From: Synchiropus splendidus
Lineage: Eukaryota; Chordata; Actinopteri; Syngnathiformes; Callionymidae
Direction: 5' to 3'
Length of the DNA: 64,000 nt
NCBI RefSeq assembly: GCF_027744825.2
Contig: NC_071336.1
Location: 23,857,501 to 23,921,500 of the forward strand
Positions within the stretch are counted from its first letter, which is position 1. Every line of letters begins with the position of its first letter. The position numbers were made by a program, and so were the translations under genes. Positions 1 through 13,362 of the stretch are shown piece after piece. The notes below the pieces were generated by a model. The model ran no database searches. It saw only the letters and a program-made list of their open reading frames with translations, and was not told the DNA's origin.

Positions 1-25
1 AGTGAGTGAGTGAGTGATGAGTGAT
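1..25. repeat. short (AGTG)n microsatellite at the window edge
   Basis: The window opens with four tandem AGTG units that decay after about 16 bases. The array may continue to the left of the window. Confidence 0.8.
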
Positions 26-1609
26 CATTTATGATACCACGGCCTCCTGCCTGACTCCAACTCTCTCAGTTATGCTGCAGGTCTGCAGTGGTCAGGACCT
101 GTTAGCGAACGACTTATAACTCATTCATAGCTGCAGCTCACTGGCTACAGTCACTGCACTGAGGATGTGTCCATGAGTCAGTTAAAGCTGAGACCGCGTT
201 TCTTCTCTTCGTGATTCCAGCTGTCAGCGACCTGGTGCAGAGAGCTGCGATGAACGCCTCCCGTTCAGACTCACATGGATGTGGTCCAGGTATCTATGAA
301 TACATGAATCAAAGGAGGCTCAGATGATCACAACTGACAGAATCACCACATCTTCTGCTCCCACGTTTCACTAATTCAGAGCGGGGTTATTACACCTGTC
401 CATCACGGTGTATTTAGAACGAGGCCTGCAGCGACATCCTGAACTGTAAATAGTCGCGCGTCTTGTTTCCGTGGCGGAATTGTCGCACAAACATTCAGTC
501 AGTGGCAGAAGTGTTAAATGAGACGTGACAGTGAGAACTCCTCGGGCGATCCAAGCAACAGCAGCCCCAAATTAACACCAGCATCCCGGCCGACGTCGGC
601 CAGCACAATGTTGGTATTTTTAATTCCGAGGCTCGGGTGAACAATGCTTGCGCTTTCTCTGGCAGACGCCGGCGTTGAAGAGAAGAAACGCATGGCGGAG
701 GAAACAAGCCCTTCGCTGGCAGCGCCGTCAGATGCGGCGGCGCCTCGTGCCAACGCATCTACATGTCATCTCTGCTTAGACACACCTTTGGAGAATGTGA
801 CCTCTTTCCAAGCGTGGCCTGGCAAGGGGGCCTCGCGGAGGGAGGTGCAGCCGGGTTTGAAGCTAACCTGCGCCAGGAATCCGCCCACTGAGTCGAGCTT
901 GGATGAGCGTGACTCACAGAGACGGAGGTTTCATGTTCACATTTCAGCAGAAGTGACTTGAGTTAGTCAAATCAAATCCAAAAGATGCCCAGTTTCAGTG
1001 TCCTTTTGGGAGCAGGTTCATAATAGTTCAGCTGGCGCCCCATGTTGCTGTCATAGGCCAAGTGACGGAGAGGATTACAGGAGCGCCAATGTTGGACAGG
1101 GTCTCAGCAGCGGAGCCCCTCTGCCCTGATCTTTGTCCGACGACTGTGCTTGGGTCGAGAGGTTCGGAGTTGACAGGACAGCAGAAAGGCTTTCACCTGC
1201 GCACAAGAGCGATAAGCGAGCCGACACAAAGTACCGACTCTGCAGAACCCCCTGCCCCCCACCCCGCTCCAGTCCCGCCCGCCGTGTGGCCTCTGGCAGT
1301 CCGGGATAACTGAATTACAGTAGCAGCAAAACGCTAATCTCACTTCCTCTGTGGGGGCCGCGGCGTGTGTCGGATGTTGTGAGTGTTGCAAAGAGCGAGC
1401 GATCCTGAAAGAGAGACGGAGGCTTAAATCCCAGCGGTCAGATACTGTAGCGGCCTCGATCCTGCGTGAGAGAGTGGCTTGTTTTCATATTCCCAGCATG
1501 AGCCTTCATCATCGCCTGTCAGTCTTGATGACCCGCTGTCAGGAGCAGGTGACTGACACTGAGAAACCTCACACATGGTGAACATGCCGGATCAGTACTG
1601 GGTTTTAGA
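26..1609. other. non-coding stretch, nothing recognised
   Basis: No gene is recognised. Moderately CpG-rich patches lie near 640-760 and 1200-1420. The open frames here are short, overlap one another on both strands and show no domain or splice context. It could be intergenic DNA or an intron of a gene outside the window. Confidence 0.5.
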
Positions 1610-1692
1610 TGGCTGTCAAACTCCAGGCCAGTGGGCCTCTTCCTGCCCGCCAGACAATTAGTTACGGCCCGCCACACGTCTCATGATGTGTC
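1610..1692. mobile_element. hAT-like non-autonomous element, end fragment
   Basis: The stretch begins with GCTGTCAAACTCCAGGCC and continues through GGCCCGCCACACG. The GTCAAACTCnnGGCC plus GGCCCGCCAC arrangement is typical of the ends of a widespread group of vertebrate hAT-derived elements that start near CAGGGGTGTCAAACTC. Only one end is visible, it is diverged, and no target duplication can be defined. Classification is from memory of the terminal motif. Confidence 0.4.
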
Positions 1693-3940
1693 TCATCAAT
1701 GTGAATCCCAAATGCCCCACAACAGTTCAAGTTTTATTCCATCCTCTAATTACAGAAACACGTTTCCTGTTGCATGATGTCGCGTTATAGACCCTTAACG
1801 GTATTGCGCTTCCACTCCTCACTGCGTCGCCAGACTGTCCAACACTTAAAAGAGGTGGTTGCGGTAAGGATTCAGCCAATAGGTAGTGCTCCTTGAGGTA
1901 CCACTCTTATATCGTGTTCCGGTTACTTTGGAAATCTGTGCTCAGAAAAGAAGATGTCTGAATATAAGCAACTTCTTGATAAACATGCAGGATGAAGATT
2001 TATTTGCATGGAATATTTCATTTATTCTAAACCTCTACATCCTCGGAGGAGGTGAGACAACATTAAAGCATGGCTCACGTTGCTGTCGTAGTAGGCAAAG
2101 TAAGATTGAACCATCCTCATCCCAACACCACCCATTCTTTTTGAACATTGTCGTCAACATTGCACGTAAAAAGTTCACTTGATGATGGTCAATTTCTTTA
2201 AGAAGGTAGATGGCAATGGTACACTCGTCTTCATGTTCACTCGCTCCTTCAGCAGTCTTTTTTGTGCGGTGACGGTGTGCAAGTGTGCGAAAAAAAAAAT
2301 CTGTATCACGTTGAATTTTTCAACATTTTTCCACATAAAATGACTATACGGGACAGATTTGGCCCTCGGCCCTTGAGTTCAGCACGTGTTCTTTACATCT
2401 TCCCGGTTCTGGTCTACGGTCAATCCAGACCGCAATGTCCCATCACAAGAACAGCTTCTTCCCCTCAGCTGGTGAATTCCTGAACAGCCCTTGTTGTTTG
2501 TGGTTTATTCATTTATTAGTTACTTCTTTTACTGTTGTTTATTTGTATTCATTTTATTTTACTTTTTGTTTATTTATTTATTATTATTATTATTATTAAG
2601 CTGATTCCGAGTCTGATAAACAGGAGAGGACCCAACAGTTGTGAGTCTAGGTGACCGTGATGAACATGCTCTTACTTACCCTCTGTATTTTGGGATAGGG
2701 TTGGGAAGGATGCTAGGAAGTCTCTACCTCTTGTTGGATCTATTACGTTCCCGTATTCTCCTGCGAGCTGCCTTCCTTACTACTTCCATACTCTTCTACT
2801 TCAAAACCATGACATCAGCGTAGCCAGCCCTCTTTTTGCTTCCAAGGCACTGAGCAATGCTACTAGAACGGTTGGATAAACTTCCCTTTTTGTTCACTTA
2901 TTTGACTATTTTTATTTATGTAATGGGGCAAAATGGCCGACACGGTGTTGCTACTCTTGAACCATTGTGAGTGCAACACAGGATAAAGAAAACATGTTTG
3001 ATTTTAGCTCAGCATGTTTGGCGCTTGCCTCTGAGGATGAAAGAAACCAGAAAACCAGGCCAGATAACAACTTCTCTTAATCCCACCTTTAGCGCAGTGA
3101 AAAGCGAGGAGACTCTTTTTCACCCCCCAAAAAGTCCCAGATTATTTCCATTTAGAGGAACCTGCCAATTTACACAAATGTGTTTTCTGTCTGTCTTTTC
3201 AGAAGTGCCAACAGATGGAGGCCGATTGGCGCCGACAACAGTTTGGAGTTGTCGGTCCGCTGCCGCCGTGCTCATGTGTTTGCCGTTTATCAGCGAACAC
3301 AGGAAGAATTCAATAAACAGGGTCCAGATCTCATTCGGCCGTGCAGCACAGAGGTGCTGCAGGTGTGCTGCCCGCTCTTATTATTCTGAATGAAAACATG
3401 GAATAGCGACAGCTGCAAAGTGAAGCTCTGATGGAACAAAAGAGAATTTATGGAGTAAAACTCATGCAGGTGAAGTTATGGAACAGCAACCTGCAGTTCC
3501 TCCAGGTCACTGACAAACTCCAGTCAACTGCAGCAATTCAAACTGTAACAAATACACTTTTAATCATTATTATTGATGAAGATTTGAAGGTCAAAAGGAC
3601 TGATGATGTTTCTGTCTTTTGAGTTTCACGCTCTTGTTAGCATCAAGCTACATGCAGTCAAAGTACTTCCTGTTTTCTGAGACTGTGATTCAGAATAAGA
3701 ACTGAGTGTATTTGTTGTTTTTGTTTTTCTGTAGTCCATCTGGACGAGCAAGAAAGTTAAGGAAGTTAAACCTGGTCAGCCGTCTGAGCAACCCACAATC
3801 TATGACTTGCTTCAAACTTGAGGCATATGAATGGAGTCAGATTAACTCACTGATTCCACAAATTACAACCACTTCCTGTCCAGCGATGAGGGATATCATA
3901 TTCCAGTTTGATCCACTTCTCGCAACTCATTTTTATATGC
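1693..3940. other. non-coding stretch with an AT-rich patch
   Basis: No gene is recognised. Between about 2500 and 2600 the DNA is strongly AT-rich, with runs of TTTA and then TTA units (roughly 2569-2598). Open frames are short and show no family resemblance. Confidence 0.5.
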
Positions 3941-4163
3941 TAGTGATGGGTCGACAAGGTATTATGAAACAGTAGTGCAGGATTGACAAAACAGTGTCCT
4001 AATTTTCAGAGGCCAATAGATGGTGCTCTTGGTTAAGAAATTATATGAGGTTTCATTGAATCAGTTGTTCAAGTCCAAACATTTTACAGCAGACAGTGCC
4101 ATCTGGTGGCCTCTGAAAATCAGGACACTGTTTCATGAAGCCTCATCGACCCTTCACGATCAC
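3941..4163 (+). mobile_element. inverted-repeat transposon (MITE), family 1 copy 1
   Basis: It begins TAGTGATGGGTCGAC and ends with the degraded complement near 4163. Both halves carry the family core: ACAGTGTCCTAATTTTCAGA on the left and its reverse complement around 4110-4133. There is no internal coding capacity. The ends and size suggest a hAT-type MITE, but no 8-bp target duplication was resolved. Two facing CTCF-like motifs lie at 4013-4027 (plus, degraded) and 4095-4109 (minus, good). It has the same orientation as the copies at 19831 and 49974. Confidence 0.75.
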
Positions 4164-7100
4164 ATGCACTCAGATGAGTAGGACTGAGCTAATCTAGGAG
4201 TCAAAGCCACTACCTGTGTAACTCACTTCACGATGACTGACTCAGATGCTAGGTCTTGAGCTCTGCCAGTTAAACCGACTTCCTGTCTTGCAACAACACT
4301 CAAGGCGAGAACGAACGAGGAGAGCCAATTGACCACAAGGTCGAATGAAGTTGATCCGGTCCAGGTGCTTATGATGATGAGACGATAGACTCCAGCCGTG
4401 TGCCACAAACCAAGGTAAGAGGAAGAAATAGAAAACGGAAGTTACAAAATAAATGACATGAAATCATGACATGGACAGCATTAACCCATGACCCAATTTG
4501 CCAGTGAGTCAAATACATATTTACTCTTTTCATAAAAAAAAACATACTTTTTTGATTGAAAGAACCCAACTCTCTTTTGAAACTCATTCTCTCAGTTCTC
4601 GAGTTTTTTTCAATTTTACTGCAGGTGCACTGTTAGCTTGTTAGCATAGCCTGTAAAATGGCAAACTCTCTCATCAGAAATCTCTTGATAAAATAAGAGC
4701 TAGTAATGTGGGAAAAACACTTAAGAAATGATGTTGGTTGCAAATACCGTATTTTCACCGGTAGCGACTTTGCAGCTTATACAATACATTATTATTTTTT
4801 GTGTCATTTCATCACAGTGAAGCAGAGTTAGCTTGCGCTAAATCTCAAGTAAACTTGCGATTAATTCTTTTAATCACTCTAAATAAAGATAAAGATAAAA
4901 AAAGTTTCATTCTTGACAACCCTAGTGCATATTAAAATACACAGTTTTCCATGTACTTAGATGTTTGTTCATGCTATCTCAGACATCTCAGGATTACGTC
5001 ATGAACGTGATGTCACCACCGATTGAGAAGCTCGTTCTCAGTGCCAGAAATCTCATGTTATCACACGTGATCATGCATCACAACAACAGCAGAGCATAAC
5101 ATTTATTATAGAAGTGGACCATATACTGTTTTTTGTTGTCTTTAAATGGACAAAAATCCTCAGAGAAACTTCATAGCAAAATGACAGGAGCACAACTGCG
5201 ACTTTGATAATTCCGATAAATCGGACATTTCCCTGGCAACTTGATAGACACGGCGGAGCTGGGAATAAGCAACATGAAACAGTGTCTTCCTAAACATCGA
5301 TGGCTCGAGCGTGAAGTAGTGGATGGAGCAGGACCGTAGACAAGTGGCTCCCTGCAGGTGTCACATCTGTTCACACACCACTTATTAGTTTAAACTACAA
5401 TTAGTCGACGCATTTTCCTCCAAATGAGTTCAGCCGCATCCATCCGAGCTCTCGGGGGTTCTCCAGGTTGTCTCCAACAATCGAGATGAAGAGACGCAAT
5501 CAGGCAAGTCAGGTGAGACATGGGGCCCACTTCAGCAGAGGAACCACTTCATCATCTGAAATCAGGAGAACCCTGAGAGTCGCCTTCATCCAATCAGCCG
5601 CAGCTAAATGTTTACCAGACACGGCGTCTTTGTGAGCATCCACTTGGCTTCTCCAGCTTGTCGACCACCAGGCAGAGAGGAAGCCAACCCTGCAGGAAGC
5701 ACCGCGGCTCGGGCTTCACCAACGTAGCTAGTAAAATGGCGTTTCTTGAATGTAGCACAACAATGCTACGTTGTCACTAACTTCCACTTCTCTTTGAAAA
5801 CTTTATAAAACTGTGTACAAGCGTAGGAGCAGAACAAAACATGAACAGTGAGTGGAGACCCTCAAGAAAAAACATGGTATCACATACATTTGGGAAAGTG
5901 TGGCATGTAGCACGGCACATTGAACGTAACTACTGTTTCCCAATGAATCACTGAAAAAAATCTGGACCTGGATTCCAAAATTCAGCAGTAAATGTGAAGA
6001 CGTTTTTGTCTTGTCAAACCATGACTGAGCTTCGGAACGTCTCTGGCTTTTTCATGAGGATGCGTGACGGCACTTGGAGCCAACAAGCCTTCGTAGCTTT
6101 CTTGAGATCTCGGTGATGGTTGTCTCTGTCGCAACTAATCTCTGAAAGGCTGCGGGGTTCATTTACCTCGATAATTCTGCCGCTTTTGTCTCCCGTGAAA
6201 ACACACAGCTGATTTGAATTTCACCATCCGAGCTCCATAAAGGGTTTAAGGCTGCGAGTGTTTAGCGCCATCACCTTCAGTGAAAGTACTCGATTGAGGG
6301 GCGTATCGAATGGCTTCTTAAGAGCCGCTCAAAGATATGATGCTGCTCTGCCCCGAAACTGCTGACACGTCATTTTAGTTACCGCCGCGTTTAGCCAACG
6401 TATTATGAAGACGCAAATGAGATGCCATTCAGAAAGATTGTGTGGGCTGTTTCTGTACAGCAGGTCATGAAGTGGTGAACCTCCATATATGGTCATATCC
6501 GCCGTGAACCAAGCCAGTTTTCTAGAAAGTCTCTTTATGCCACTATAGACTTTAGCATTTAGCCAGCAGTTAATTTCCGTCCTCAGGACTTGGAGCTGGG
6601 AATGTCTTCACAAAGAAGTCGCGCTGCAGATAAGTTGAAAAAGAAGGAGGAAAACATCTACTTCCTGGTTAGACTCGGGTAGCCATCTTGGATTGTCTGC
6701 TTCGGGGTGGTGAGATTTCTCAGAATTTCTAACAAGGAAATCAGACTGAAGAAACACCCGACGTCATATCTTGGAAATTCCCAGTTATGAATATAGCGGG
6801 ACCACTAGTCCTGCCCTCTTCTGAATATTTAACCAATCAGAAGACACCTCAGTTAAACCCCCTCACAGCGGAGGGCGTCGACGCTATGCAGGCAAGGCCA
6901 ATATCGAGTCATCAGGTAACCTCTGTGGGAGGAAATCAAAGCAAGCACAATAAGGACAAAGTCCACACACACATATTTCGTCATAGTGACGCTCAAATGT
7001 GAGCATATCTCCGTGTCACCGGAGACAAAAGGTTGTTGTCGAAGGCGTCTGTTGCGCTAACAGCTTTAATGAAATCAGCGGTGAGGTAAATGTGGGAGGG

Positions 7101-7238
7101 GCCTGCGTGAAATTCTGTTAAATGCGTCTAATTTAATGTCAAAGACGAAGGAGAAACCTCTGAACTCTGAGTGGAGCTGCTGACCCGGAGCTTCCATCTG
7201 GCGCCACAGCACCTCGAGCATCCAGCCTTGTGACTTCC
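4164..7238. other. non-coding stretch, nothing recognised
   Basis: No gene, RNA gene or repeat family is recognised. Frames are short and frequently stopped on both strands. Confidence 0.5.
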
Positions 7239-7263
7239 TGTGTGTGTGTGTGTGTGTGTGTGT
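7239..7263. repeat. (TG)n microsatellite
   Basis: About twelve perfect TG units, typical of vertebrate intergenic or intronic DNA. Confidence 0.9.
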
Positions 7264-10221
7264 TGATAGGCTGCGAGGAACAGCTGCATACCTCTCTGGG
7301 GAACCACTGACCTTATGTTTCTCAGGTGATCATGTTTAAGGGTTTTAAGCCGACAGATGCGGTGATTTGTCCTCCCAGTCGGCCTGGTCTTCCAGGACCG
7401 AGTCAGAGTTGAGATAAAGGATGATAAGAGAGCGCACGGGCTAAATAGGTGAAAAGTGGGGTGCAACAAAGACCCCCTTCAGGATGTAAAATAGAGATTT
7501 AAACAGGCTGTTCTGGAGCAAATTTAGACACAGCAGGAGCGTAATTACCGTCACAAAGCAAATGAAAGGGCTTTGCTCGAATCCGCGGCGCAACAAAAAG
7601 GTGACAACAATGCGATTAATAAATCCCTTTAGCTGCAATACAGAGATGGAAAGACTCCTGCGCTGCCTCCCTCGGAAGTTTGTAGAGTCGCTGAACTGAG
7701 AAGTTCTTCATGTCTTGGCCAGTGTCAGGTCTGCTGTTTATGTGAGCCGGTGCCATTCGGACAAGTCACTCGACGGTTTCTCACACCGCGGCGTGTCTGT
7801 GTGCGGACCTACACAAACAAAGGTATCACAGTTGAAGTTTTAAAAATGAGTTACTGTGTGGTGGACTGACATTTCCACATAGTTTCCTGGTGATCCAGTC
7901 ATGAAAGCGGAGTTTCCTGGCTTTGCTGGCCAAGTGAGGGAATGAAAGCGTCTCCCTGAACGTATAAAGGCTCCGATCATGATTGGATTTCCTCAGTTTA
8001 GGCTCAGCTTGTACCTTTAAAGTGTTGAGATTTGGTTGCATTGGATAATGAGTCTGTCCAGCGACGTGAGTGGTGGTCTGTCGACATGCTGCCTGTGATG
8101 CACCTGTCCAGGGTTTCTCTGCCTCTGTGTAGCTGGGATGGACTCACAGGGAACTAAGACCATGACTGTGACTGAAGATCAAGCACAAAACAAACATGCT
8201 ATTCATGACATAAATTCCTCAGGAACACGACTTTGTAAACAAAAGCAAACTGAAATCGAACACATTTTGGTCATTATTGTTGTTTTTCCCCCAAAATCTC
8301 TCAACATTTTTGTTGTTTTTTTAAAGGCTGGGACTTCAGTATCTTAATTTTGTTTACTCACAGATTAATCATGTTCATACTTCCTTCCTCCATTTTCATT
8401 GAAAAAACTACATGATGGAAGCGCAGAAAATGATGCACTTCCTGATTTGATCATTCTGGTGTCATATATTAGAATGAAATCCATTGTGATTAATCGAAAA
8501 TAAACCTGTTATTATCCAGACTAGGTAACTTTTTGAGTACCACCTGTTTTTTTTTCTATATACAGATATTATATGATTTCGTTTTTCTGCATTTTTCCAT
8601 CCTTATATTGCTTTGCTGAAATATTTTCTTGTGTTCTTGTCTTTGTTATTATGTTATTATAATTATTTTTGTTATTGTTTTACCTTTATATATACCATGT
8701 GGAAATAGTCACATGCTGGTGAGTGCCTGCAAAATAAAAGTGGAAGGTAGAGTGTAAAACTAAAAACACTGGTCTGGAGAGCCATCCGCTTGATCTTAAA
8801 GTGGACAAATATCTTATCAAGAATTCATCGTTAAACAGAAAAAAAAAATCATGTAAATGACTCAAAGACAGACATGTGGTCATTCGATGACCTCACTGCT
8901 TGCGAAGGCGATAACTTCCGGGCTCCCACTGCTCTCCGAGTGTCAGCGGCCTTAGCTGATAAATAATGTGGAGCCGTAGCTGTCCACTTTGAAACCGATC
9001 CACCCATTTGCTGGATGACTAACCCTCCCCTCATTTTCTCAACAGGATTAATGTGCCAGGTTTGTCTGGCTCTTGAATCTGGTAACTTTGGCAAGCTTTG
9101 TACGCTAACAAACTCTGAGATGCGCGTGTCGAGTGACAGTCATGGTGAGAATTGCACCCACGTGTGTTCCGGCTCCGGCAGCAGATGATGAACCGAGGGG
9201 GTGTTTATGATGCTCCGCCACACGGTGTCTCTCCAGTGCAGCCGCAGGAGGGTCCAGCTGGAGCAGCGGCGGTCAGCACATTCAGACTTCTGGGGGTTAA
9301 CTGCTCTTATCTGCAGCTGCGGCGAAAGATCCAGCGGATAGTGCTGCTTTGTGCGACCGGGAAAAGTGATCCAGCTTCTCAGCTCAGCGTAGAAATAAAA
9401 CAGGTGCCGTCACCAGTTGTGCTTTTGTCCCGCTGCTGAAACCGGCAGCTGTTTCCCGCTGTCACACTTGTGACAGGAATCATCAGGCTGCTGCACAAAC
9501 TGTTTTGTAAACCCCGGCAGTGGAGGAGCCTTGAAGGTTTATTGAGAACCAGATTCATACAATCCGTTGAAGACATTGTTCAGTTGTCCAAGGAGAGCAG
9601 AGCTTCCACTTTAGCACCGATATTTAATCCAGGAAACAGGAAGTAAATAACATTTCTCATTGGGGAAAACAGTTCACTGAGAGGGATTAAAGGAGGTGAA
9701 GAAGAAGGTGCAGGCAGGGGGGAGTGTCGTGTGTCAAATATGTCAGTTGCCTGCACACTTCCATCACTCAAACCTTAGGGTCAATGAGCCGCTAACCAAG
9801 GTCTTCATGAGACCACTCGTCGTGTTGAAGATTTGGGGCGGGCAACTTTGGTCCAGAACTCCTCTTAAGTTATGTGTCAGAAACAGGAACATCTCTCCTG
9901 GAGACAAACAGCAACAGTTGCATCACAGTCGCGCATGAATCATTTCGCTCGGTGGAAGTGATTTAACTGGAAAACGCTGACTCAGCCGCTTTTCTCTGAA
10001 CTCAGCCGCCGCTGCAGAAATAAAAGCAGTTTTTCTCTGAGTTGCATTTTCGGGGACGGACACCTCAGTGCACGCGTGCTGTTGTGTGCTGCTGCATTCG
10101 AGTCACATCTGCATCCTGATGTTGTGTTTAGCTGGGGGTGGAGGGAGGAAGGCAGAGGAGGGGTGAAACTGGATCTCTGAGTGGTGGCGACTGTGTGATG
10201 TGGAGCGACCAGCTGCTGCTC
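7264..10221. other. non-coding stretch, nothing recognised
   Basis: No gene is recognised. Apart from an AT-rich stretch at about 8460-8700 there is no striking composition. Confidence 0.5.
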
Positions 10222-10279
10222 ACTTTTTCTTTTTTTTTCTTTTTTCTTTTTATTTATTTTTTTTAATTTTTTTTTTTCG
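10222..10279. repeat. poly-T / T-rich tract
   Basis: Almost pure T with occasional C and A over about 58 bases. It could be the A-tail of a minus-strand retroelement, but no recognisable element body is attached. Confidence 0.8.
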
Positions 10280-10918
10280 TAGACAAAGTTCTGTAAACCT
10301 GAAGATCTGGACCCGTGGAGCAGAGTGTTGGATGAAGAATATTGACCACCATCTAGGTTCATGGATGTGGCAAAGAATACAGATTCACAACCTCTCATTT
10401 GGAGCTGGAGTGGCTCTCCAAGTTAAAACATGACCACTAACCTGTTGCCTTCAGCGCATTAAACTTTGTCATGGAGTCTTTTGGTCCTGATCTGCATCCT
10501 GAAGTGATGGAAAGACGGGATGTTAGACGGACAGGAGCAGTGTCCTCAGTCATTTGGTGTAATGGTGAGGAAAGAGCTGAGCTAAAAGGCAAAGTTGTCC
10601 ACTTACCAGTCCCTCTATGATCTGACTCTCACCTCAGTAATTCAGAAGAGATTAGGAGTAGTAGGAGTATGAGACGTTACGAGGACGGAGAGAAGCTGCA
10701 GCGTGTGCATGCGCCACCATCTTGCAAATTGGCAGTGCCTCCAAGAAGGGACCATGACTAAAGCATATGATGATTTGAGGTGCTATTTATACCACGTGAC
10801 ACAACTGGTGAGAGTCGAAGGAGCGCCACCACTTGGCTTAATCTTAGCCCTGACGCTGGCCTTTCTTTGATGTGACACACTACCCATGGTGTTGGGACAT
10901 GCTGCGGACGTGGTCAGC
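10280..10918. other. non-coding stretch, nothing recognised
   Basis: No gene or repeat is recognised. It separates the T-rich tract from the second transposon copy. Confidence 0.4.
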
Positions 10919-11230
10919 TAGTGATGGGTTGATGAGGTCTCATGAAACAGTGTCCTGATTTGGCACTGTCTGCTGTAAAATATCTGGATTTCAATAACTA
11001 ATTGACCAAAAACTAAGAGCATCACAGAGTGGCCTCTGAAACTCAGGACACTGTTTATGAGAGTGCTCAGTTATCCGGGTCATCACGCAGCAAAGGTTTG
11101 AATCAGGTCAACCGGACTAGTAACAGTCAATAATCGGACTATTACTAGTCCGGTTGACCTGATTCAAACCTTTGCTCCGACACCGTTTCCTCAACCCGCA
11201 ATGCCGTTTCATGACACCATATCTACCCAT
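10919..11230 (-). mobile_element. inverted-repeat transposon (MITE), family 1 copy 2, with embedded hairpin
   Basis: The left end reads TAGTGATGGGTTGATGAGG followed by the family core (CATGAAACAGTGTCCTGATT). The right end carries the complement of the outer terminal sequence (CGTTTCATGACACCATAT, then CTACCCAT). Internal order shows it lies opposite to copies 1, 4 and 5. The left CTCF-like core is deleted and the right one is degraded. The right arm contains a perfect 35-bp hairpin (11089-11176) that the other copies lack, which makes this copy longer. Confidence 0.65.
11089..11176. repeat. perfect 35-bp inverted repeat with 18-nt loop
   Basis: The left arm (11089-11123) begins AGCAAAGGTTTGAATCAGG. 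The right arm (11142-11176) is its exact reverse complement over all 35 positions. The spacer is 11124-11141. An uninterrupted stem of this length is rare by chance. It sits inside the right half of transposon copy 2 and is not shared with the other copies. Confidence 0.95.
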
Positions 11231-13164
11231 GGTGAGGGTGTGTTGCTATCGTATGTTGTCATGTGCCCTTCAAGTTCAAAAAGAACGGTTGGGGTTTGGA
11301 TGCATGGGAGTTGCCACCTGATTTGTGATATAAAATATACATAGTGGCTTATATGGTCAAGAGCTTGACTCCAACATATATATCAAGTGAGACTTTAAGG
11401 AGCGCCACCTCATGGCTTAATCCACATCCAAAACCTTTTCTTCTTTAGTTGTGGACAGCATTGAAGCGTTGGGAAAAAACCTCTGGGAAAGATTTGATAT
11501 TTTAAGTGAAAAGTCTATGTGTCAACATGCAATGCAGATGCTAACTTCAGCGTAAACACTGGACGAAAAGTCCACTCAATATGAGACGCCTTTGGAGTGA
11601 GAACGCCAGGAGAGACGCGTGGAACCTCAATGATATCTGAACAATCCCCGTTGGCCTCTTCTCTGGCTGTGTGTCTCCATGTTGGGGTCTGAGTGAAGCG
11701 AGAAGAAAAGGCCCTGACAGTTACGGTGACTTAATACCACTTGATATTTCACGGCTGGGGGAATGCGGCGGCACTCCCTGCTTTATGGAGCTGGCCTGGA
11801 TTATCGAGCTGGATGGAGTCCTGCCCAGAGGAACAGCTGAATGATGTCATACACACACACACAGAGAAGAGATGTCGGCTCGGCGCTGGAGTGTTGCGCT
11901 GCAGCGCTCAGATGTCTGGAGTGTGTGGGAACAGAGGGCTGCTGGGTAATTATGAAGGTGAGCAGAGAAAAGGTGGAGAACTAACAAGAGCCCAGGGTGA
12001 GGTTCACAGTGAAAGTGGGGTGATGTGAGGAGAGACACTGGGGAGCAGATGTGTGTGTGTGAGTGTGAGGGGAGCCAGATGAAAGATGGAGGTGTGTGTG
12101 TGAGTGTGTTTTTGCCGGTGAGTTGACCTCACAGGACATGTGGTGGGTGAGTGCAGATGGATGGAAGCTCCATCTCCGGAGATGCACCTTAGCATGCCAA
12201 GCCTCCGTCCTCTCCACCGGAGCCTAAAAATGGAAACGGTGATTGGAAATTGTTTAGACAACCTGAAATGGTTTACCCCGAGGCTGCAGATCAAAGCGGA
12301 GAAAAAATGAATCATGGAGAGTTTCTGTGCGGAAACAAGCCCTTCGCCTTTCTTCCTCTGACAGACTCGCTGGCACAAACACAAATATTAAGGCGAACAA
12401 AGAGAGAGCCATGTGAGAAGTACATGCTCTCCTGTTTGATCAAACTCCTGTAGCTCTGCTCCCGCGTGGGAAAAAAGTTACTTTTTCATCTCTCGGTTTC
12501 TCGTCCTCCTGGATTCGCACATCCCTGGCTCGTATCAGACGGTGGTGAGCCGGTGGTGATCGTGTCTCCGGGGAGCAGCAAGGGGGGGCCGACAGCCACA
12601 GAAGCATGAACTCTTCTGCTTAACACAGTTCCTCCATCAACATTTCCGGCTGGTTTCTCCTCACCCCACAAGCTCCTCCCCCTCCCCGTGTGTCGCCCTG
12701 AATTTTTCCGGACTGGACGCGTTTCCCTGCTGTGGCTCCTGAAACTGGCTGACTCAGCGGTTTTCAAGGAACCCTGATGTCAGGCTGACCGTCGGGGTGA
12801 GCTCAGCAGCGTGAAGGCATCAGGCTTCCATCACCCCCTGATGATGTCAGCAGCTGAGCAGACGTGACTCGGAGCCTCCGGTGGAAACAGCAGGAAAGTC
12901 CACTAAAGCCTGGAGTGCATTATCTTCATTAGAGCGGTTAAAAAAAAGTCCTCTCACTTAGCTTAGAAGAGTATATGATTATTGAGACTTTCCCTCTGCT
13001 ACCACTGAGACTGGGCTTAAACTGCTGATGAAGAGAGTCCTGCTCATGAACCATCACTTCTGACCTCCACAATGGTGGAAAAGCCAACCATGTCTCCTGT
13101 CTACTTCTGCTCCCAGACTCAAGGCAAATCGGTCATTTTCTGTGGTCCACAGCAGCTCGCATGG

Positions 13165-13165
<1 letters not shown>
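11231..13165. other. non-coding stretch with short CA/TG runs
   Basis: No gene is recognised. Short (CA)n or (TG)n runs lie near 11850-11862 and 12048-12110. The overlapping open frames on both strands around 11740-12390 are driven by these repeats. Confidence 0.5.

Positions 13166-13219
<54 letters not shown>
13166..13219. repeat. (TA)n microsatellite, 54 bp
   Basis: About 27 perfect TA units. It is self-complementary and prone to cruciform formation and length polymorphism. The frames running through it on both strands (poly Ile-Tyr) are artefacts. Confidence 0.95.
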
Positions 13220-13221
<2 letters not shown>

Positions 13222-13362
13222 TCTCCTCACTGTTGACACTCCAAGCAGCCATCTTGGATTGGGAAACTGGGAGGTGAGACTCACCCCACCTTCTGACTGG
13301 GAAAGCCAGAGCTGGAAGTGTCCCACCTCTGACTGGGACTAGAATGCAACAGTAGTACACAC

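Noticed and set aside
13133..13360. Frames with poly Ile-Tyr on both strands
   Set aside because: They come directly from the (TA)n array.
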